From Agarophyton chilense (Eukaryota > Rhodophyta > Florideophyceae > Gracilariales > Gracilariaceae): 64,000 nucleotides of DNA. Below, one piece after another: positions 39,470 to 49,963 of the stretch. The notes beneath the pieces are model-generated. The model was not told the DNA's origin, ran no database searches, and worked only from the letters and a program-made list of their open reading frames with translations. Positions within the stretch are counted from its first letter, which is position 1, and the number at the start of each line of letters is the position of its first letter. Both the position numbers and the translations under genes were made by a program. The stretch covers positions 558,001-622,000 of the forward strand of contig JARGXX010000073.1 of the NCBI GenBank assembly GCA_030374765.1, in the 5' to 3' direction.

Positions 39470-41083
39470 CTACTCGTACTCTGCTGGAGCTATCGTGTCG
39501 TCTATCTTCAGTATCATCTTCACCATCTGGGCCGCATGTTGCAGTTGTTGAATTTTCGACGACAGGGCCTCATAAACGTTCTGCTTGCGCATGTCATTCG
39601 TTCCAGTATTCATACAGTCAACGCCAAGGAACGGATTCCCTTCTTTCACCTGCCTCGATTTTACAGACGCTAACGTCTCAATGGGCGGGAGACCTGAGTT
39701 CTCCGCGAGAGCCATCGCAACGTTATCTAAGGCAGCTGCAAAGCCCCTCACTGCGTATTGCTCAACTCCAGGAATCTGATCCGCAGTTTCAGAGGCCAGC
39801 ACTGAGCACGCAATTTCGATGGATCCTCCTCCGTAAACAATACGATTATCGCGGATCAGGTTTCTCACGACACATAGGGCATCATGGATGCTCCGTTTCG
39901 CCTCCTCGATTATCATTTTGTTCCCACCTCTTACGAAGATTGTAACGGACTTGGAAAGAGCACAGTCCTCCAAAACAATAACGTTGTCCCGTGTAGTACC
40001 AAAAGACAGCTCACGAACGGTTTTTGCCGATCCTAGCTTTTCTCCGCTTATCTCTTGGAATCTAGGAATGATCCGGGCACCGGTCGCGAGAGCGATGAGC
40101 TCAATTTCCGATCCCCCAACCCAGCGGATGGCAGGTAGCTCGTTTTTGTACAGTAAATGGTTGGCTTCATCATCGAAGCCCCACTGACAAACCACAAGGT
40201 TGGCTCCAGATTTCTTAACTGCGTCAACCATGTCAGTGAAATACTTACGTTCAGCTTCTTGCATGTCTTTATACTGCTCCACAGTATTTATGTCAAGCTT
40301 GTGCTTTGTCTTTGGTTTCGGCGGCTCAAACGGGCATGTCAGAACACATATCTTCGCGTCGTTGACCTGGCGGGGCATTTGTGGATGGCTGAAATCTTTG
40401 TCGACGACGATACCATTGACCAATTTTGTGTCTTCTAGTTTTCCACCAACCTTGCCATCAAGTTTTATCAAATCTAGATTTACATCTTTCCGTTCAATAT
40501 CTGCCACAGACATGACGGCTTTGACACAGATTTCCGCAAACTCTCGTTTCATACGGTTGACAACCTTGGAGTTCAACGTCGTCATCGCAGTCTTGACAAG
40601 TTCTTCGTAACCATTTGAGCTGCTATAATCCAAAGGAGTTGAAAGCTTACGAAGCAAAGGTATCACAAGATCAGTAGCTCTCTCAAAACCTTCGGATATT
40701 CTCGTAGGATGAATTCCTTTGTCAAGCAACTTTTCTGCCTGTTCCAAAAGGGCACCGGCTAGCACGACAACGCCTGTGGTACCGTCCCCAACTTCATCAT
40801 CCTGTGACTTCGAAAGTTCTACCATAAGGCTCGCGATTTGATTCTCGACATCCATCTCTTGCAAAATAGTGGCACCATCGTTAGTGACGGTGATGTCTCC
40901 ATCTGGCGATTGTAACATTTTGTCCATTCCTTTTGGTCCCAATGAAGTCCTTAAAGTGCGAGCAACAGCACGAGCTGCAGCTATGTTAGACTTCAGAGCT
41001 GCGATTCCCTTCAATCTCGTCTTCTTGTCTTGTTCTCTGATAATAATAAACGGTCGGCCATTTTCGTCAAAAGCCAAAGACAT
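39470..41083 (-). CDS. CCT5: Chaperonin TCP-1 (CCT) epsilon subunit
   Basis: The 537-residue protein is full length for CCT5. The epsilon-type start Phe-Asp-Glu-x-[10 protein letters not shown] is present. Chaperonin motifs follow: [10 protein letters not shown], Thr-Asn-Asp-Gly-Ala-Thr-Ile, [12 protein letters not shown] (ATP hydrolysis loop) and Val-Tyr-Gly-Gly-Gly-Ser-Ile-Glu. The C-terminus Asp-Asp-x-Ile-Ala-Pro closes the domain. CCT5 is one of eight subunits of the cytosolic TRiC/CCT ring that folds actin and tubulin. No intron. The other subunits are not in this window. Confidence 0.95.
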   Translation of the reverse strand: MSLAFDENGRPFIIIREQDKKTRLKGIAALKSNIAAARAVARTLRTSLGPKGMDKMLQSPDGDITVTNDGATILQEMDVENQIASLMVELSKSQDDEVGDGTTGVVVLAGALLEQAEKLLDKGIHPTRISEGFERATDLVIPLLRKLSTPLDYSSSNGYEELVKTAMTTLNSKVVNRMKREFAEICVKAVMSVADIERKDVNLDLIKLDGKVGGKLEDTKLVNGIVVDKDFSHPQMPRQVNDAKICVLTCPFEPPKPKTKHKLDINTVEQYKDMQEAERKYFTDMVDAVKKSGANLVVCQWGFDDEANHLLYKNELPAIRWVGGSEIELIALATGARIIPRFQEISGEKLGSAKTVRELSFGTTRDNVIVLEDCALSKSVTIFVRGGNKMIIEEAKRSIHDALCVVRNLIRDNRIVYGGGSIEIACSVLASETADQIPGVEQYAVRGFAAALDNVAMALAENSGLPPIETLASVKSRQVKEGNPFLGVDCMNTGTNDMRKQNVYEALSSKIQQLQHAAQMVKMILKIDDTIAPAEYE

Positions 41084-41804
41084 CGTTGAATATCAACTTT
41101 GGTGATCTTACTTCACAAACACTTGTTTCAAACTATGATATAATTTCCGAGGTTGGTAACGCTCAGAAGTCAAAAATATATCTGAAACCACACTGGCAAT
41201 AGAGAGCTGAGTGTACGCTTTTCACAATTCGTGAAGACGAGAGGAAAAGGTTCGCTTGAATGCGGCCACTGAAATTTCCTCAAAGAACGCGTACAGAGAA
41301 GATTAGATGTAAGTTGACCACTCCCCACCAAAATACCTGCGCGGATCGGGCAAGTGTGTGAGTGAAATAAGTGTGTCCGTCGGCAAAGGCTGATCAACAA
41401 GTTCGATCAAGAAGTCTAATCAGGGCTTTTTTGATCCGGATTCAACATAAATAGTCTTCTTAACAAATAGATTAATTAAAGCTTCAGCATTATCCACTGA
41501 AAAACTCGAAGGATAATAAGGACATCAAAGTGGCATAACGGCATATTCGCGGGCCTTTTGGCCCTGAGCACCCTTGCTTTCGGAACGAAACCCCGAGCTT
41601 TGTTTTCGCGCGTAAATACAAACTCGGTGGCATCCCAAACGCGGCCCACCCGGAGCTATGACAGCTCAGGATGCAGTCTCTGGAGTGTGATACACCGTCG
41701 AAACCCTTCGAGTATTAAGTCCTGCAACTCGCCTTCATCGAACTCTAACTATCCTAAGGAGTTCGACATATGCCGCCCGTGATCTTCGTTTCAGCTGTCG
41801 GTTG
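41084..41804. other. Divergent intergenic/promoter region
   Basis: This region separates the 5' ends of CCT5 (-) and the RecQ helicase (+). It holds a GGGCC-TTTT-GGCCC hairpin at 41551 and a TAACTATCCTAAGG word at 41746. Neither is enough to call an RNA gene or endonuclease site. No other gene is visible. Confidence 0.4.
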
Positions 41805-44800
41805 ATGCATGGAAATGCGGCGCGCCGAGCGCCTCCGTGTCGTACATCGCTCCCTAGTATACGCAATTTCTTCAGCTCTCAAAATGCAGATGCTGCAGGA
41901 CCATCAGCACCCATGCTGTCGAGGGCCGATGAGACTCACAGCGCGAGAAACTTGACTGTACACCCGCCGAAGGCACCTCCATCGCCTAAACCACTGAAAC
42001 GAACGCGACGCACGCCTCCGTGCTCTAGGCCATCCACGGTTGGTCGAAACAGTTCGGGTCCCCGGGAAATCTCAGCTCCTGCAGGAAACCATCCTCTCGT
42101 CCATCCCGAATTACCCCCTCACAGACAGCACCAACCCTCCAGAAGGACGACATCCGGATACAATATCAATCCATCTGCTACCATAACGTCCCCGAATTCT
42201 CCACCCTTGATGAACGATTTAGCAAACATTGAAGCGAAAAGCTTCATAGAAATACGGTCGAGAGGGGTAGAACCGAAGCTCGCGCCGGGTTTCGCACCGC
42301 AGACGAGTCGCATGTCTTCCAGGACTCATTCAAATGGTGCAAAAGAAAATGGATCCGAACTCATAGATTTGGTATCTCCGAAGTCAGATATTGAAGAAGA
42401 TATTGAAGAGTTCACTCGGCCAGAAACCCAGTTTCGACAATTCCGAGAAATACAATACGCGAACACTGAACTGGAAAAAACAGAAGGGCCAGGAAATTCT
42501 CATGTAAGAACTTCCATCACGAAGGCTTCGACAAGCTCTGCAAACCCGTCGCGAAGAATAGTTTCCACCTTTGCTACGAGATCCACAAGGGCGGAAACTA
42601 CCGAGGGGGGCACCGAAGCAAAGCGAGGTACAGACGACAATGAAGACGAATGGTTTGCTAACTTGGACCTCGAATCGGTGATTGCTGAAAGTCGGCGCCA
42701 ATCAAAACCTCCACTTCCACCTTCAATTCAGAGCATTGCCCACATACCAACGCACGACTTGAACAATCGAAGAATACCCCAAGTTGCACCCAACCACACC
42801 TTATTAACTAATGGATCTCCGGAAAATGAGGCGGTCAGAAAACTGAAGCGTCGCATAAAAGCAGCTCATGAAAGTCTGTATCATATCTCGTCTCTATTAG
42901 CGTTGGAAGAAAATGAGCAGTCTATCATCCAGTTTGAAGAAAGGAAAAAAGACCAATCGAAACTTCTTGACGAACTCAATGAACAATTACGAAATTTGCA
43001 ATCTGGAAAGCACACTAATCCATTAGGATCCCTGGAATCAAAAGGACAAACAGTCCCCACTTCTCATCACTATTCACCTGTCACCCCTAACAATCCAACG
43101 TTTTCTCGAATTCCGGCCGGTCAGAATATCAACCCTGTGCCCTTCGACAATTCCGGCTGTTTCTCTTCTAACCCAGTTCCAACGCCACGACGAGCCCTAC
43201 AGCAATGTGTGACGGCTCCACCACCGAGCAATATTAGCATTACAAACAATTATTTCCCACCACAGTCAAGGGTTTCAACCCATGGATTGCCCGAAGATGG
43301 AGCTCACGATGCTCAGAACCGAGTAAGTGCCTACAACGTTGACGATGGTCGATACCATGCTGATGGCTTCGGGGGCCGCCTACAAAACAAACGTTCAGGA
43401 GATTTTCCTGTAGATGTACAAGCTTTGCGTTCCTGTCCAGAAGACCACAATGCCCCTCTTCAAGAGCATTTCCCTGAAGCGGAACAGGAACCAGAACACG
43501 TCATGGCTTTTACTCCGACAAAGGCGCCGAAAGAAGGAACCCTGCGGGAGCTACAAGGTTCGCAGATGCCAGTCTTTGGTCCAGATGACAGAGCAGCATT
43601 TGAGTGGCGTGATGAAGGCGGCCGCAAGTTTGCATGGTCTCTTCAACTTGCAATGGAGAATCGTTCGGTGTTCGGAAATTCTTCATTTCGGCCTAACCAG
43701 AGGGAAGCCATGAATGCTGCTCTCTCTGGCAAGGATGTGTTTGTCCTCATGCCGACAGGGGGTGGAAAATCCCTTTGCTATCAACTTCCCGCCGTATTGC
43801 GGCCGGGGGTTACAATTGTTGTGTCTCCTCTTGTGTCTTTAATCCAAGATCAGGTGGATCATCTGTGGTCAAAGCAGATTCCGTGCGGTGCGTTGACATC
43901 TGCAACTCCTCAGCGTACACGAACGGAGTTAATGAGGGATCTGCGAAACTCAAATCCCATGAGCAAGCTCATATACGTCACACCAGAAAAAATCACCAGA
44001 AGTCCAGCATTCTTCGACATAATATCAGCATTGGTGTCTAAGAATCTGTTGCAGCGCTTTGTAATTGACGAAGCCCACTGTGTGTCTCAATGGGGCCATG
44101 ACTTTCGCCCTGACTATAAACAACTCGCTGTTTTCAAGGAACGCTTTCCACAAGTGCCCATCATGGCCTTAACCGCCACGGCTACCCCAGAGGTCCGCGA
44201 GGATGTGAAAATTCAACTCAGGATAAGCAGAAACTGTGTCATGTTTAAACAGAGCTTCAACCGGCGGAACTTAGTTTACGAAGTACGGAAGAAGAAGAAG
44301 ACGGTGGTCGACGAAATAGGCCGAGAAATCAAGACCATTCACCAAGGCGAAGCCGGTATCATTTATTGCTTTAGCCAAAAAGATTGTGTCCACGTTGCGG
44401 AAGCTCTTGTAGAGAAACATAAGCTCCGTGCTCTGCCTTATCATGCTGGTCTACCGGACAACCAGCGTCGAGAAAATCAGACAGCATGGTCAAACGGATA
44501 CGTTCAGATTATATGCAGCACTCTTGCTTTTGGTATGGGCATAGACAAGGCAAATGTTCGTTTTGTGTATCATCACTCACTTCCTAAGACTATTGAAGGC
44601 TACTATCAAGAAAGCGGTAGGGCAGGTAGAGACGGTCAGCTGAGCAGATGTGTTCTGTATTTCAGTATGGGGGATAGATATAAGCTTCTCAACATGATTT
44701 TACAAGACGCGCCAGGGGGGAATCCATTCAAAGGCCGTGGTCGAGGCCGTGGGAGGAAACGTCAAATGACCCAATCAAGTCGAACAACTGGAACAGAGAT

Positions 44801-45809
44801 GAACGAAGGGCAAGTTTTGCGACACACTCAAGGTCTGGCGAAAATGACAGCATACTGCTTGAACGATATTACATGTCGAAGAACACAACTTCTCGCTCAC
44901 TTTGACGAACGTTTTGATGCGACCAATTGCAATCCGAAATGCGACAATTGCAAAAACACGAAGGGCTCACTACATAATATTGACGTTTCCGATCATGCCT
45001 TGTCGATCACGGATATAATAAGCTTATGTCAGAGCAGTACGGGGCGCGCCTCTGGTCAATCAGCGGCATATATCGTAGAGTTCTATATGGGAAGAAAATC
45101 ACGAATCAAGAATACTGACCACCTGCATCACGAACTGTTCGGAGCCGGGAAGGGGGCTCTTAAGGACAACGATGTCTATCGCATTATTGAAGAGTTATGC
45201 ACCTTGCAGATTGCGTGTGTCTGTTGCGAAATCAACGCGTATGGTGGGGTGCAGTCGCAGTTGATCCTTAATACAAGAACGGAATCTTTGAAAAAGCTAA
45301 AATTGGGTGAATCTCGCATAACTCTCCAATCTCGAGGCAGCTCGAATGGGAACAATACCGTTCAAAAGAAATCGAACCAATCAGCTCAGTACAAAGTCCG
45401 TGATGACTCGAGATTACATGTGCAAATTCCTGCACTCAATAAGGACATCTGTGTTGAAACGATGGACGTTGACGCAGATTTCATTGACATTGGCCCAGCC
45501 AATCCGGTTTCCCCGTCAGGAGCAAATGGGTCGAGGGCGGCCTTTGTGTCGCCGTACTTCAAACAGACGTCGGTTACAAACGCCTCGAATGCCGAGGAAC
45601 GTAGCGACTCAGAGAAAACGCCCCAAGTCCGAACGCGAAAGAGATTGAAAACGGCCACGAGGGAAACGGTCATCATTTTGGATGATACTAACGAAACTAA
45701 TTTTGACAAGGAAGCGGAGGGCGGTAAACCCACCGCACGCGGTTCCCGGGCAAAGTCGGTGAGACCGCCTCCCGCACGCACGAAACGCAAGAGAAGTTCT
45801 CTCGTATGA
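41805..45809 (+). CDS. RecQ-family DNA helicase (BLM/Sgs1-like)
   Basis: The product from the ATG at 41805 is 1334 residues. The first 600 or so are polar and low-complexity, with acidic Asp/Glu patches and a Leu-Pro-Ser-Ile-Arg-Asn-Phe-Phe segment near the start that resembles a PIP box lacking its Gln. The helicase core runs about 620-1000. It has motif I Met-Pro-Thr-Gly-Gly-Gly-Lys-Ser (649-656), motif II Asp-Glu-Ala-His (755-758), motif III Leu-Thr-Ala-Thr-Ala-Thr and motif VI Gln-Glu-Ser-Gly-Arg-Ala-Gly-Arg-Asp-Gly. The RecQ zinc domain follows, with Cys-Asn-Pro-Lys-Cys-Asp-Asn-Cys (about 1042-1049), then a winged-helix RQC region. The C-terminal 170 residues are basic and disordered. 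No HRDC domain was seen. Length and core order fit BLM/Sgs1 helicases, which unwind junctions and D-loops in DNA repair. Confidence 0.92.
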   Translation: MHGNAARRAPPCRTSLPSIRNFFSSQNADAAGPSAPMLSRADETHSARNLTVHPPKAPPSPKPLKRTRRTPPCSRPSTVGRNSSGPREISAPAGNHPLVHPELPPHRQHQPSRRTTSGYNINPSATITSPNSPPLMNDLANIEAKSFIEIRSRGVEPKLAPGFAPQTSRMSSRTHSNGAKENGSELIDLVSPKSDIEEDIEEFTRPETQFRQFREIQYANTELEKTEGPGNSHVRTSITKASTSSANPSRRIVSTFATRSTRAETTEGGTEAKRGTDDNEDEWFANLDLESVIAESRRQSKPPLPPSIQSIAHIPTHDLNNRRIPQVAPNHTLLTNGSPENEAVRKLKRRIKAAHESLYHISSLLALEENEQSIIQFEERKKDQSKLLDELNEQLRNLQSGKHTNPLGSLESKGQTVPTSHHYSPVTPNNPTFSRIPAGQNINPVPFDNSGCFSSNPVPTPRRALQQCVTAPPPSNISITNNYFPPQSRVSTHGLPEDGAHDAQNRVSAYNVDDGRYHADGFGGRLQNKRSGDFPVDVQALRSCPEDHNAPLQEHFPEAEQEPEHVMAFTPTKAPKEGTLRELQGSQMPVFGPDDRAAFEWRDEGGRKFAWSLQLAMENRSVFGNSSFRPNQREAMNAALSGKDVFVLMPTGGGKSLCYQLPAVLRPGVTIVVSPLVSLIQDQVDHLWSKQIPCGALTSATPQRTRTELMRDLRNSNPMSKLIYVTPEKITRSPAFFDIISALVSKNLLQRFVIDEAHCVSQWGHDFRPDYKQLAVFKERFPQVPIMALTATATPEVREDVKIQLRISRNCVMFKQSFNRRNLVYEVRKKKKTVVDEIGREIKTIHQGEAGIIYCFSQKDCVHVAEALVEKHKLRALPYHAGLPDNQRRENQTAWSNGYVQIICSTLAFGMGIDKANVRFVYHHSLPKTIEGYYQESGRAGRDGQLSRCVLYFSMGDRYKLLNMILQDAPGGNPFKGRGRGRGRKRQMTQSSRTTGTEMNEGQVLRHTQGLAKMTAYCLNDITCRRTQLLAHFDERFDATNCNPKCDNCKNTKGSLHNIDVSDHALSITDIISLCQSSTGRASGQSAAYIVEFYMGRKSRIKNTDHLHHELFGAGKGALKDNDVYRIIEELCTLQIACVCCEINAYGGVQSQLILNTRTESLKKLKLGESRITLQSRGSSNGNNTVQKKSNQSAQYKVRDDSRLHVQIPALNKDICVETMDVDADFIDIGPANPVSPSGANGSRAAFVSPYFKQTSVTNASNAEERSDSEKTPQVRTRKRLKTATRETVIILDDTNETNFDKEAEGGKPTARGSRAKSVRPPPARTKRKRSSLV

Positions 45810-46073
45810 TAGTGGTTTCCAGATCACACATTTATCAGTATATTACCCCGTTGAAAGACAGAATAACACATAAATAAAGCAAGCTCCTGGCCACATGGCC
45901 GTTTTGGAAAAAAGAAAACAAAATACTAATGAACAGAAGCTCAGAAGAAAAAACTGTTGAGGACGCAGAGGTTGAAGCGCCACAGACAGGACTGCAAGTT
46001 ACGAAACTGAAAGGAATCAAATATACAGTATAGATTAGAACTTGCTTGGAAAAGTCGTATGAGTCGTTTTGGG

Positions 46074-47057
46074 CTACGTTGTGCTCTTCGCAGCGTGATT
46101 AACGGCATCGACTCGTCGGGCAAATCGTCCGTTCACCCTAGGCCTAGTGGTGGCTATGCGCTTCCGAACTTGATACCTCACGCGGCGTGCGTAGCATCTG
46201 ACGGCCTTTTTGCGCCGAAACCGTTCCATAGCTTCTGCTCGTCTCTTTCGAGACAAGTCAGCATCCGTGGCAACTGTACTTGAAGACACTGAAGAGAGCT
46301 TTTTTGCATCCGACGAACAAGTGTGTACGGAAGTAGAGGGATGATCTGCAGGAGGCTTGATGGAAGCCTTTGTTTGTACAGTACGCACAGGGTGCTTTTG
46401 TTGAGGAGCGATGGAGACAGGAGAAGTTTGAGCGTTTCCAAAATGCTGAATGATTCTTGGACTGGTGGGATCATGGCTTTGTTCGGATTCAGAATGCATG
46501 CTGTGATCAGTGTGGTTGTCCGGGGATTGGTCACCATCCAACAAGAACGAACTGGGCGATCTTGGCCTCTTACAGTTGGCAGTGGTGTCGGGCACGACGA
46601 TGATGGCGGCAGTAGCGGCCGCAGCGGCCACGCACGCATGTAGCGGAGTTGAAGAGCGGTCAAGCGTGGAGGACGTGGAGGATACAGTGGCTGAGGGAGG
46701 GGGTGAGGAAAGACTGGATGCCACCCAGGTCGAGGTTGGGAAATGGGACAGCTCACCGGTGTGATCGACCTGCACTGTGGAGGGCTCGGTGTCGAAGTGT
46801 GTGTACGGTTGAAAGGATTGAGGGTGGTCAAAATCAAGATGCATGGCGTCGTTGTGAGCATCGAGCGAGAGCGGGGATAGGATTGGGGAGCAGTCCAAGG
46901 CAAAGGACTCGGGACTGAAGACGGAGTGGGTGAGAGCGGGAGCACGATGCTTGTCGGATGAGATACGCTCGAGCTCCTCGAGAAGACGGCGCTCATTTTC
47001 GCGATTGTTGCGGATGGCAAGACGGTTCATGTTGTGGTAGGCGTGATTTGAAAGCAT
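46074..47057 (-). CDS. CCT-motif protein (CONSTANS/TOC1-type domain)
   Basis: From the internal ATG the product is 327 residues (the longer frame is GC-rich and begins without an ATG). The bulk is low-complexity, with His, Pro, Ser and Thr runs and an Ala/Val-rich patch. Near the C-terminus (about 273-315) a CCT motif is clear: Arg-Arg-Ala-Glu-Ala-Met-Glu-Arg-Phe-Arg-Arg-Lys-Lys, a central Ala-Val-Arg-Cys-Tyr-Ala-Arg-Arg-Val-Arg-Tyr and then Arg-Pro-Arg-Val-Asn-Gly-Arg-Phe. In plants this motif acts in nuclear transport and in binding NF-Y subunits and DNA for photoperiod, clock and sugar responses. No B-box, response-regulator or GATA domain is visible, so this is a CCT-only (CMF-like) protein. 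It converges on the RecQ gene with a 264-bp gap. Confidence 0.82.
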   Translation of the reverse strand: MLSNHAYHNMNRLAIRNNRENERRLLEELERISSDKHRAPALTHSVFSPESFALDCSPILSPLSLDAHNDAMHLDFDHPQSFQPYTHFDTEPSTVQVDHTGELSHFPTSTWVASSLSSPPPSATVSSTSSTLDRSSTPLHACVAAAAATAAIIVVPDTTANCKRPRSPSSFLLDGDQSPDNHTDHSMHSESEQSHDPTSPRIIQHFGNAQTSPVSIAPQQKHPVRTVQTKASIKPPADHPSTSVHTCSSDAKKLSSVSSSTVATDADLSRKRRAEAMERFRRKKAVRCYARRVRYQVRKRIATTRPRVNGRFARRVDAVNHAAKSTT

Positions 47058-47257
47058 AGCTGCGCATGAGCGCGTGGCCGGCGCAGGGGCACGGCAAGAG
47101 GGGGGAGGGTGGATGGGATGCGGATGCAACCGAGAGGAGTTTGGGGGGAGGGGTGAAATGAGCCGCGGGGGGAGGTTGGGTGCGTGGGCAGAGAGCAATG
47201 AAGGCACAAATTTGAGAGAATGAAATGCGGAGGCGAATGGAGTGCATGCACTTATGG

Positions 47258-47289
47258 GCGCACGACGTGCGCACGACGTGCGCACGACA
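47258..47289 (+). repeat. 11-bp tandem repeat GCGCACGACGT (x2.9)
   Basis: Nearly three identical copies of GCGCACGACGT lie in tandem, about 200 bp upstream of the CCT-motif protein start on the minus strand. Confidence 0.85.
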
Positions 47290-47817
47290 CGGCACAGGGC
47301 GCCTGCTGGTGCGTCGAATCGTCAGCAAAAATGTTTCAAACGCGGGAGATGCGAACGAGAAGGCTCAAATGGCGGGTCAGCACGCGACTGGGGCGCGTCA
47401 GCGCGTGATCTGGTCGAAACGCCTCCATCACACGCGCCAGTGGCGCGCAGGAGCGCCACAGATCTCGTTCTCCATTGGGCGCTGTTTCACAGCTGTGCAA
47501 TCTGACAAACAGCGCATTTCGCCGCCTTACAGCGTTTGCGAGAGCGAAGCGGCGCGTCGCTTGCCCAAATACCTTTTCTTCACCGCCGTTTCGCTCAACA
47601 ACAAACGCCTTCCAACGCGCTGCTGTCGCGCGCGCGCTTGTGAGTGCGCGTGCACCGCGTGGACGCTACCTTGTCGCTTCGACGCCATGTTTGACTGTTG
47701 GCGTCCCCAAGCGCCGTATGCGCACCTGTACCGCACGTGAGTCAGCTCGCACTCGCGAGTGCCTTTGTATCTCCTCCCCGCTGAGATACTGCCTGTCGTG
47801 CTTCCCTTCCTTTGGTG

Positions 47818-47858
47818 TGAGCTTGGCCTGAGCTTGGCCTGAGATTGGCCTGAGCTCT
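47818..47858 (+). repeat. 11-bp tandem repeat TGAGCTTGGCC (x3.7)
   Basis: Three copies with one base change in the third, then a partial fourth. It lies in non-coding sequence just before a poly-C run. The unit length is the same as that of the repeat at 47258. Confidence 0.85.
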
Positions 47859-49195
47859 ACATGCGCCCCCCCCCCCCGCCCCCTGCGCAATGTCTATCAC
47901 CCGTTCTTTGCCACCGGCCTGCTTTCTGCCATTTGCGAAGCGTAGCCCGGTTTGATGCTGTCAGACGCCCTTCATTCACCACCGCCTTCCCAGCTTCCAC
48001 GTCGTCAGAGAGAGATCACCAAGCCGCCCGCCCATTCGAACAAATTTACTTTACGCGTTGATGGCAACTTTGTTGGCCGTACGGAGAAAGTACAAATTTC
48101 GTACACACGCCCAACCCAGCTCGCCCTCGCGGTGCTGCCACCACTTTCAGGAGTGCTGAATACAGTCAATTCCTGCCATGGCCCAACGGCGACTCCATCA
48201 GATGAGCTCGCGCCCGGCCTCGGCAAACCCCATGCAGTTTTCCTGTGATCTTGCGACCTCCACTCTTTTTCTGTTGACCCCCCAATCGAGCTCGCCTCGC
48301 ATGAAGCCGCCAGCGTGTATCATCGCCTTTGAGCTCTTACCACGTCGTCAAACACCACTCCAGTCGATGCAAGCACATCGAGAGCCCGTCCAGGTACACC
48401 TCAGGATACATGTGTGTACTGCAACGCTGTGTAAGTTATTGGGCGCACACCAATTTCGTTAAATTTCATGAGGCACCAGCACTGCGAAGCGCGAGCCTCT
48501 CATCAGGGTGCCTTCAACTCTATTTATGATATCCACTCGAGTCGTTTGCAGAGCGCTATAATTGTTGTTTCATAGTTCCCACCCTCTCCAAGAATACGGT
48601 ACACTGTGTCACTCAGAATTGGGGCAATATAATTCTGCCAATATGTACATTCTTGTAACGGGGAACGTCTCCTTGATAGAACTACAACTCGCCCGAACAG
48701 CGGGGTGATGTAGCAATGAAGGGAACTGGCTAGAATTGCACAGAGTAAGACCTGCGAACAGCTCAAGGTAGCAACCAGCGAGGGGACTGTTAGGAGTTAA
48801 CCCTATAACCCTTACCGTATACAGTAGTGTAATAGCGAGTTCATGAACATTTTTGACTAGTTTCAACAGACTTCGGGCCTATCGACCGGTCGCGACTTTC
48901 TCTTTCACTTTCGCAATGCGAAATACAGTCCTTTCCAGAAAAAAGGTGGGACACTGAGGAGAGGGGGGTGGGGGGCGAGGGTGATGCCAGAAGGGAAGCG
49001 TTCTACAACGTTCTACCAAACGACTTACAGCGTCTCAAATCTTGAGACTTTCCAACAAGTCAACCGCGACCTCGACTTGACAAGATACAAATAGAAAAGC
49101 CAACTTATTGAGGACCAAAGAGAAATGGGGTTTATTACTTAACTCTGTTTTGCAAATGCGATGACTTCCCTCTTGCGATGTGATACCAACCATCA

Positions 49196-49963
49196 CTACT
49201 GTGCGATGGTATCTCTTTCCATAGCGGAAACAGACGGTTCCAACATTAAAGGAGGAGGAACCGTAACCGTTGATTGACTAGAATTCTCTTTTGGGGATTG
49301 AGCCGCTTCTTGCTCTGGCGACTTTGCTTCCTCCGCGGGCGACTTTGGCGAGTCCCGTTCGTTTTCTCTTATGACCATGTCAACATCTGGAGCGTCAGGC
49401 ACATCATTTTCTTGCTCTGCAAATTCTCGCGCGTTGTCCTTTTCGTCTTCCCAACAATCATTCGTCGTACCCGATTTCAACTGCGTGTCGTCCATCTTTG
49501 CGTATTCCTGCTCTCTTTTTTGAATTTGCACGAGGTCGTCAATAACCATGTCAAGTCTAGATACCTGAGTGCTTAAATCCCGACCGCGTTCGCAAAGCTT
49601 CCCTTTCAGTTTCCGATTCTCGTTCAGCAGTGCGTTTATACGCATTTTGGCGGCGTCTAGACTTCCCTGTAAAGCCGAAATGTGCTTGATGCTTCGACGA
49701 CCTGTAGTATAATCCACAGGCGTCAGCGGTGCCTCCGCCGGCATAAACTGTTCAAAGTCGAGTTTGGGGACCGTGGAGAGATGGCCGTTGATTTTGTTGA
49801 TGATGGTCTCAATCTCACGGCGAATCACACAAATTCGATTCTCCCAGTGAGCTTTTTTTGCGTAAGCTTTAACAAGACGCTCCTTGACGGCCTCGTATTG
49901 CTTTTGATCCGCGGCAATTGCCTCCGGATTGGAATTGGGACTGTCTCCGTCACCTGGACTCAT
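49196..49963 (-). CDS. Coiled-coil protein of unknown function
   Basis: An ATG-started frame of 255 residues. The first 165 contain two long predicted helices with heptad-like hydrophobic spacing, for example Ala-Lys-Met-Arg-Ile-Asn-Ala-Leu-Leu-Asn-Glu-Asn-Arg-Lys-Leu-Lys and Val-Ser-Arg-Leu-Asp-Met-Val-Ile-Asp-Asp-Leu. The last 90 residues are acidic, with Ser-Pro repeats (Lys-Ser-Pro, Asp-Ser-Pro), possibly phosphorylated. The layout suits a structural or nuclear scaffold protein, but I do not recognise the family. A domain-free coiled coil is easily produced by chance only at much lower regularity, so the gene is likely real. Confidence 0.55.
   Translation of the reverse strand: MSPGDGDSPNSNPEAIAADQKQYEAVKERLVKAYAKKAHWENRICVIRREIETIINKINGHLSTVPKLDFEQFMPAEAPLTPVDYTTGRRSIKHISALQGSLDAAKMRINALLNENRKLKGKLCERGRDLSTQVSRLDMVIDDLVQIQKREQEYAKMDDTQLKSGTTNDCWEDEKDNAREFAEQENDVPDAPDVDMVIRENERDSPKSPAEEAKSPEQEAAQSPKENSSQSTVTVPPPLMLEPSVSAMERDTIAQ

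Larger units (their letters stand above)
47058..49195. other. GC-rich intergenic region with short tandem repeats
   Basis: No supportable gene. Overlapping frames in 47220-48460 look like composition effects. Two 11-bp tandem repeats are listed separately, and a run of C lies at about 47864-47876. A G-rich block lies near 48961. The CCT-motif gene's promoter is expected at the left end. Confidence 0.4.

Noticed and set aside
41551-41564. GGGCC-TTTT-GGCCC hairpin resembling the start of U2 snRNA
   Set aside because: The conserved U2 sequence that should follow (branch-site-pairing region) is absent.
41746-41759. TAACTATCCTAAGG, similar to the LSU rRNA I-CeuI region
   Set aside because: Several central bases are missing and there is no flanking rRNA similarity, so it is a chance match.
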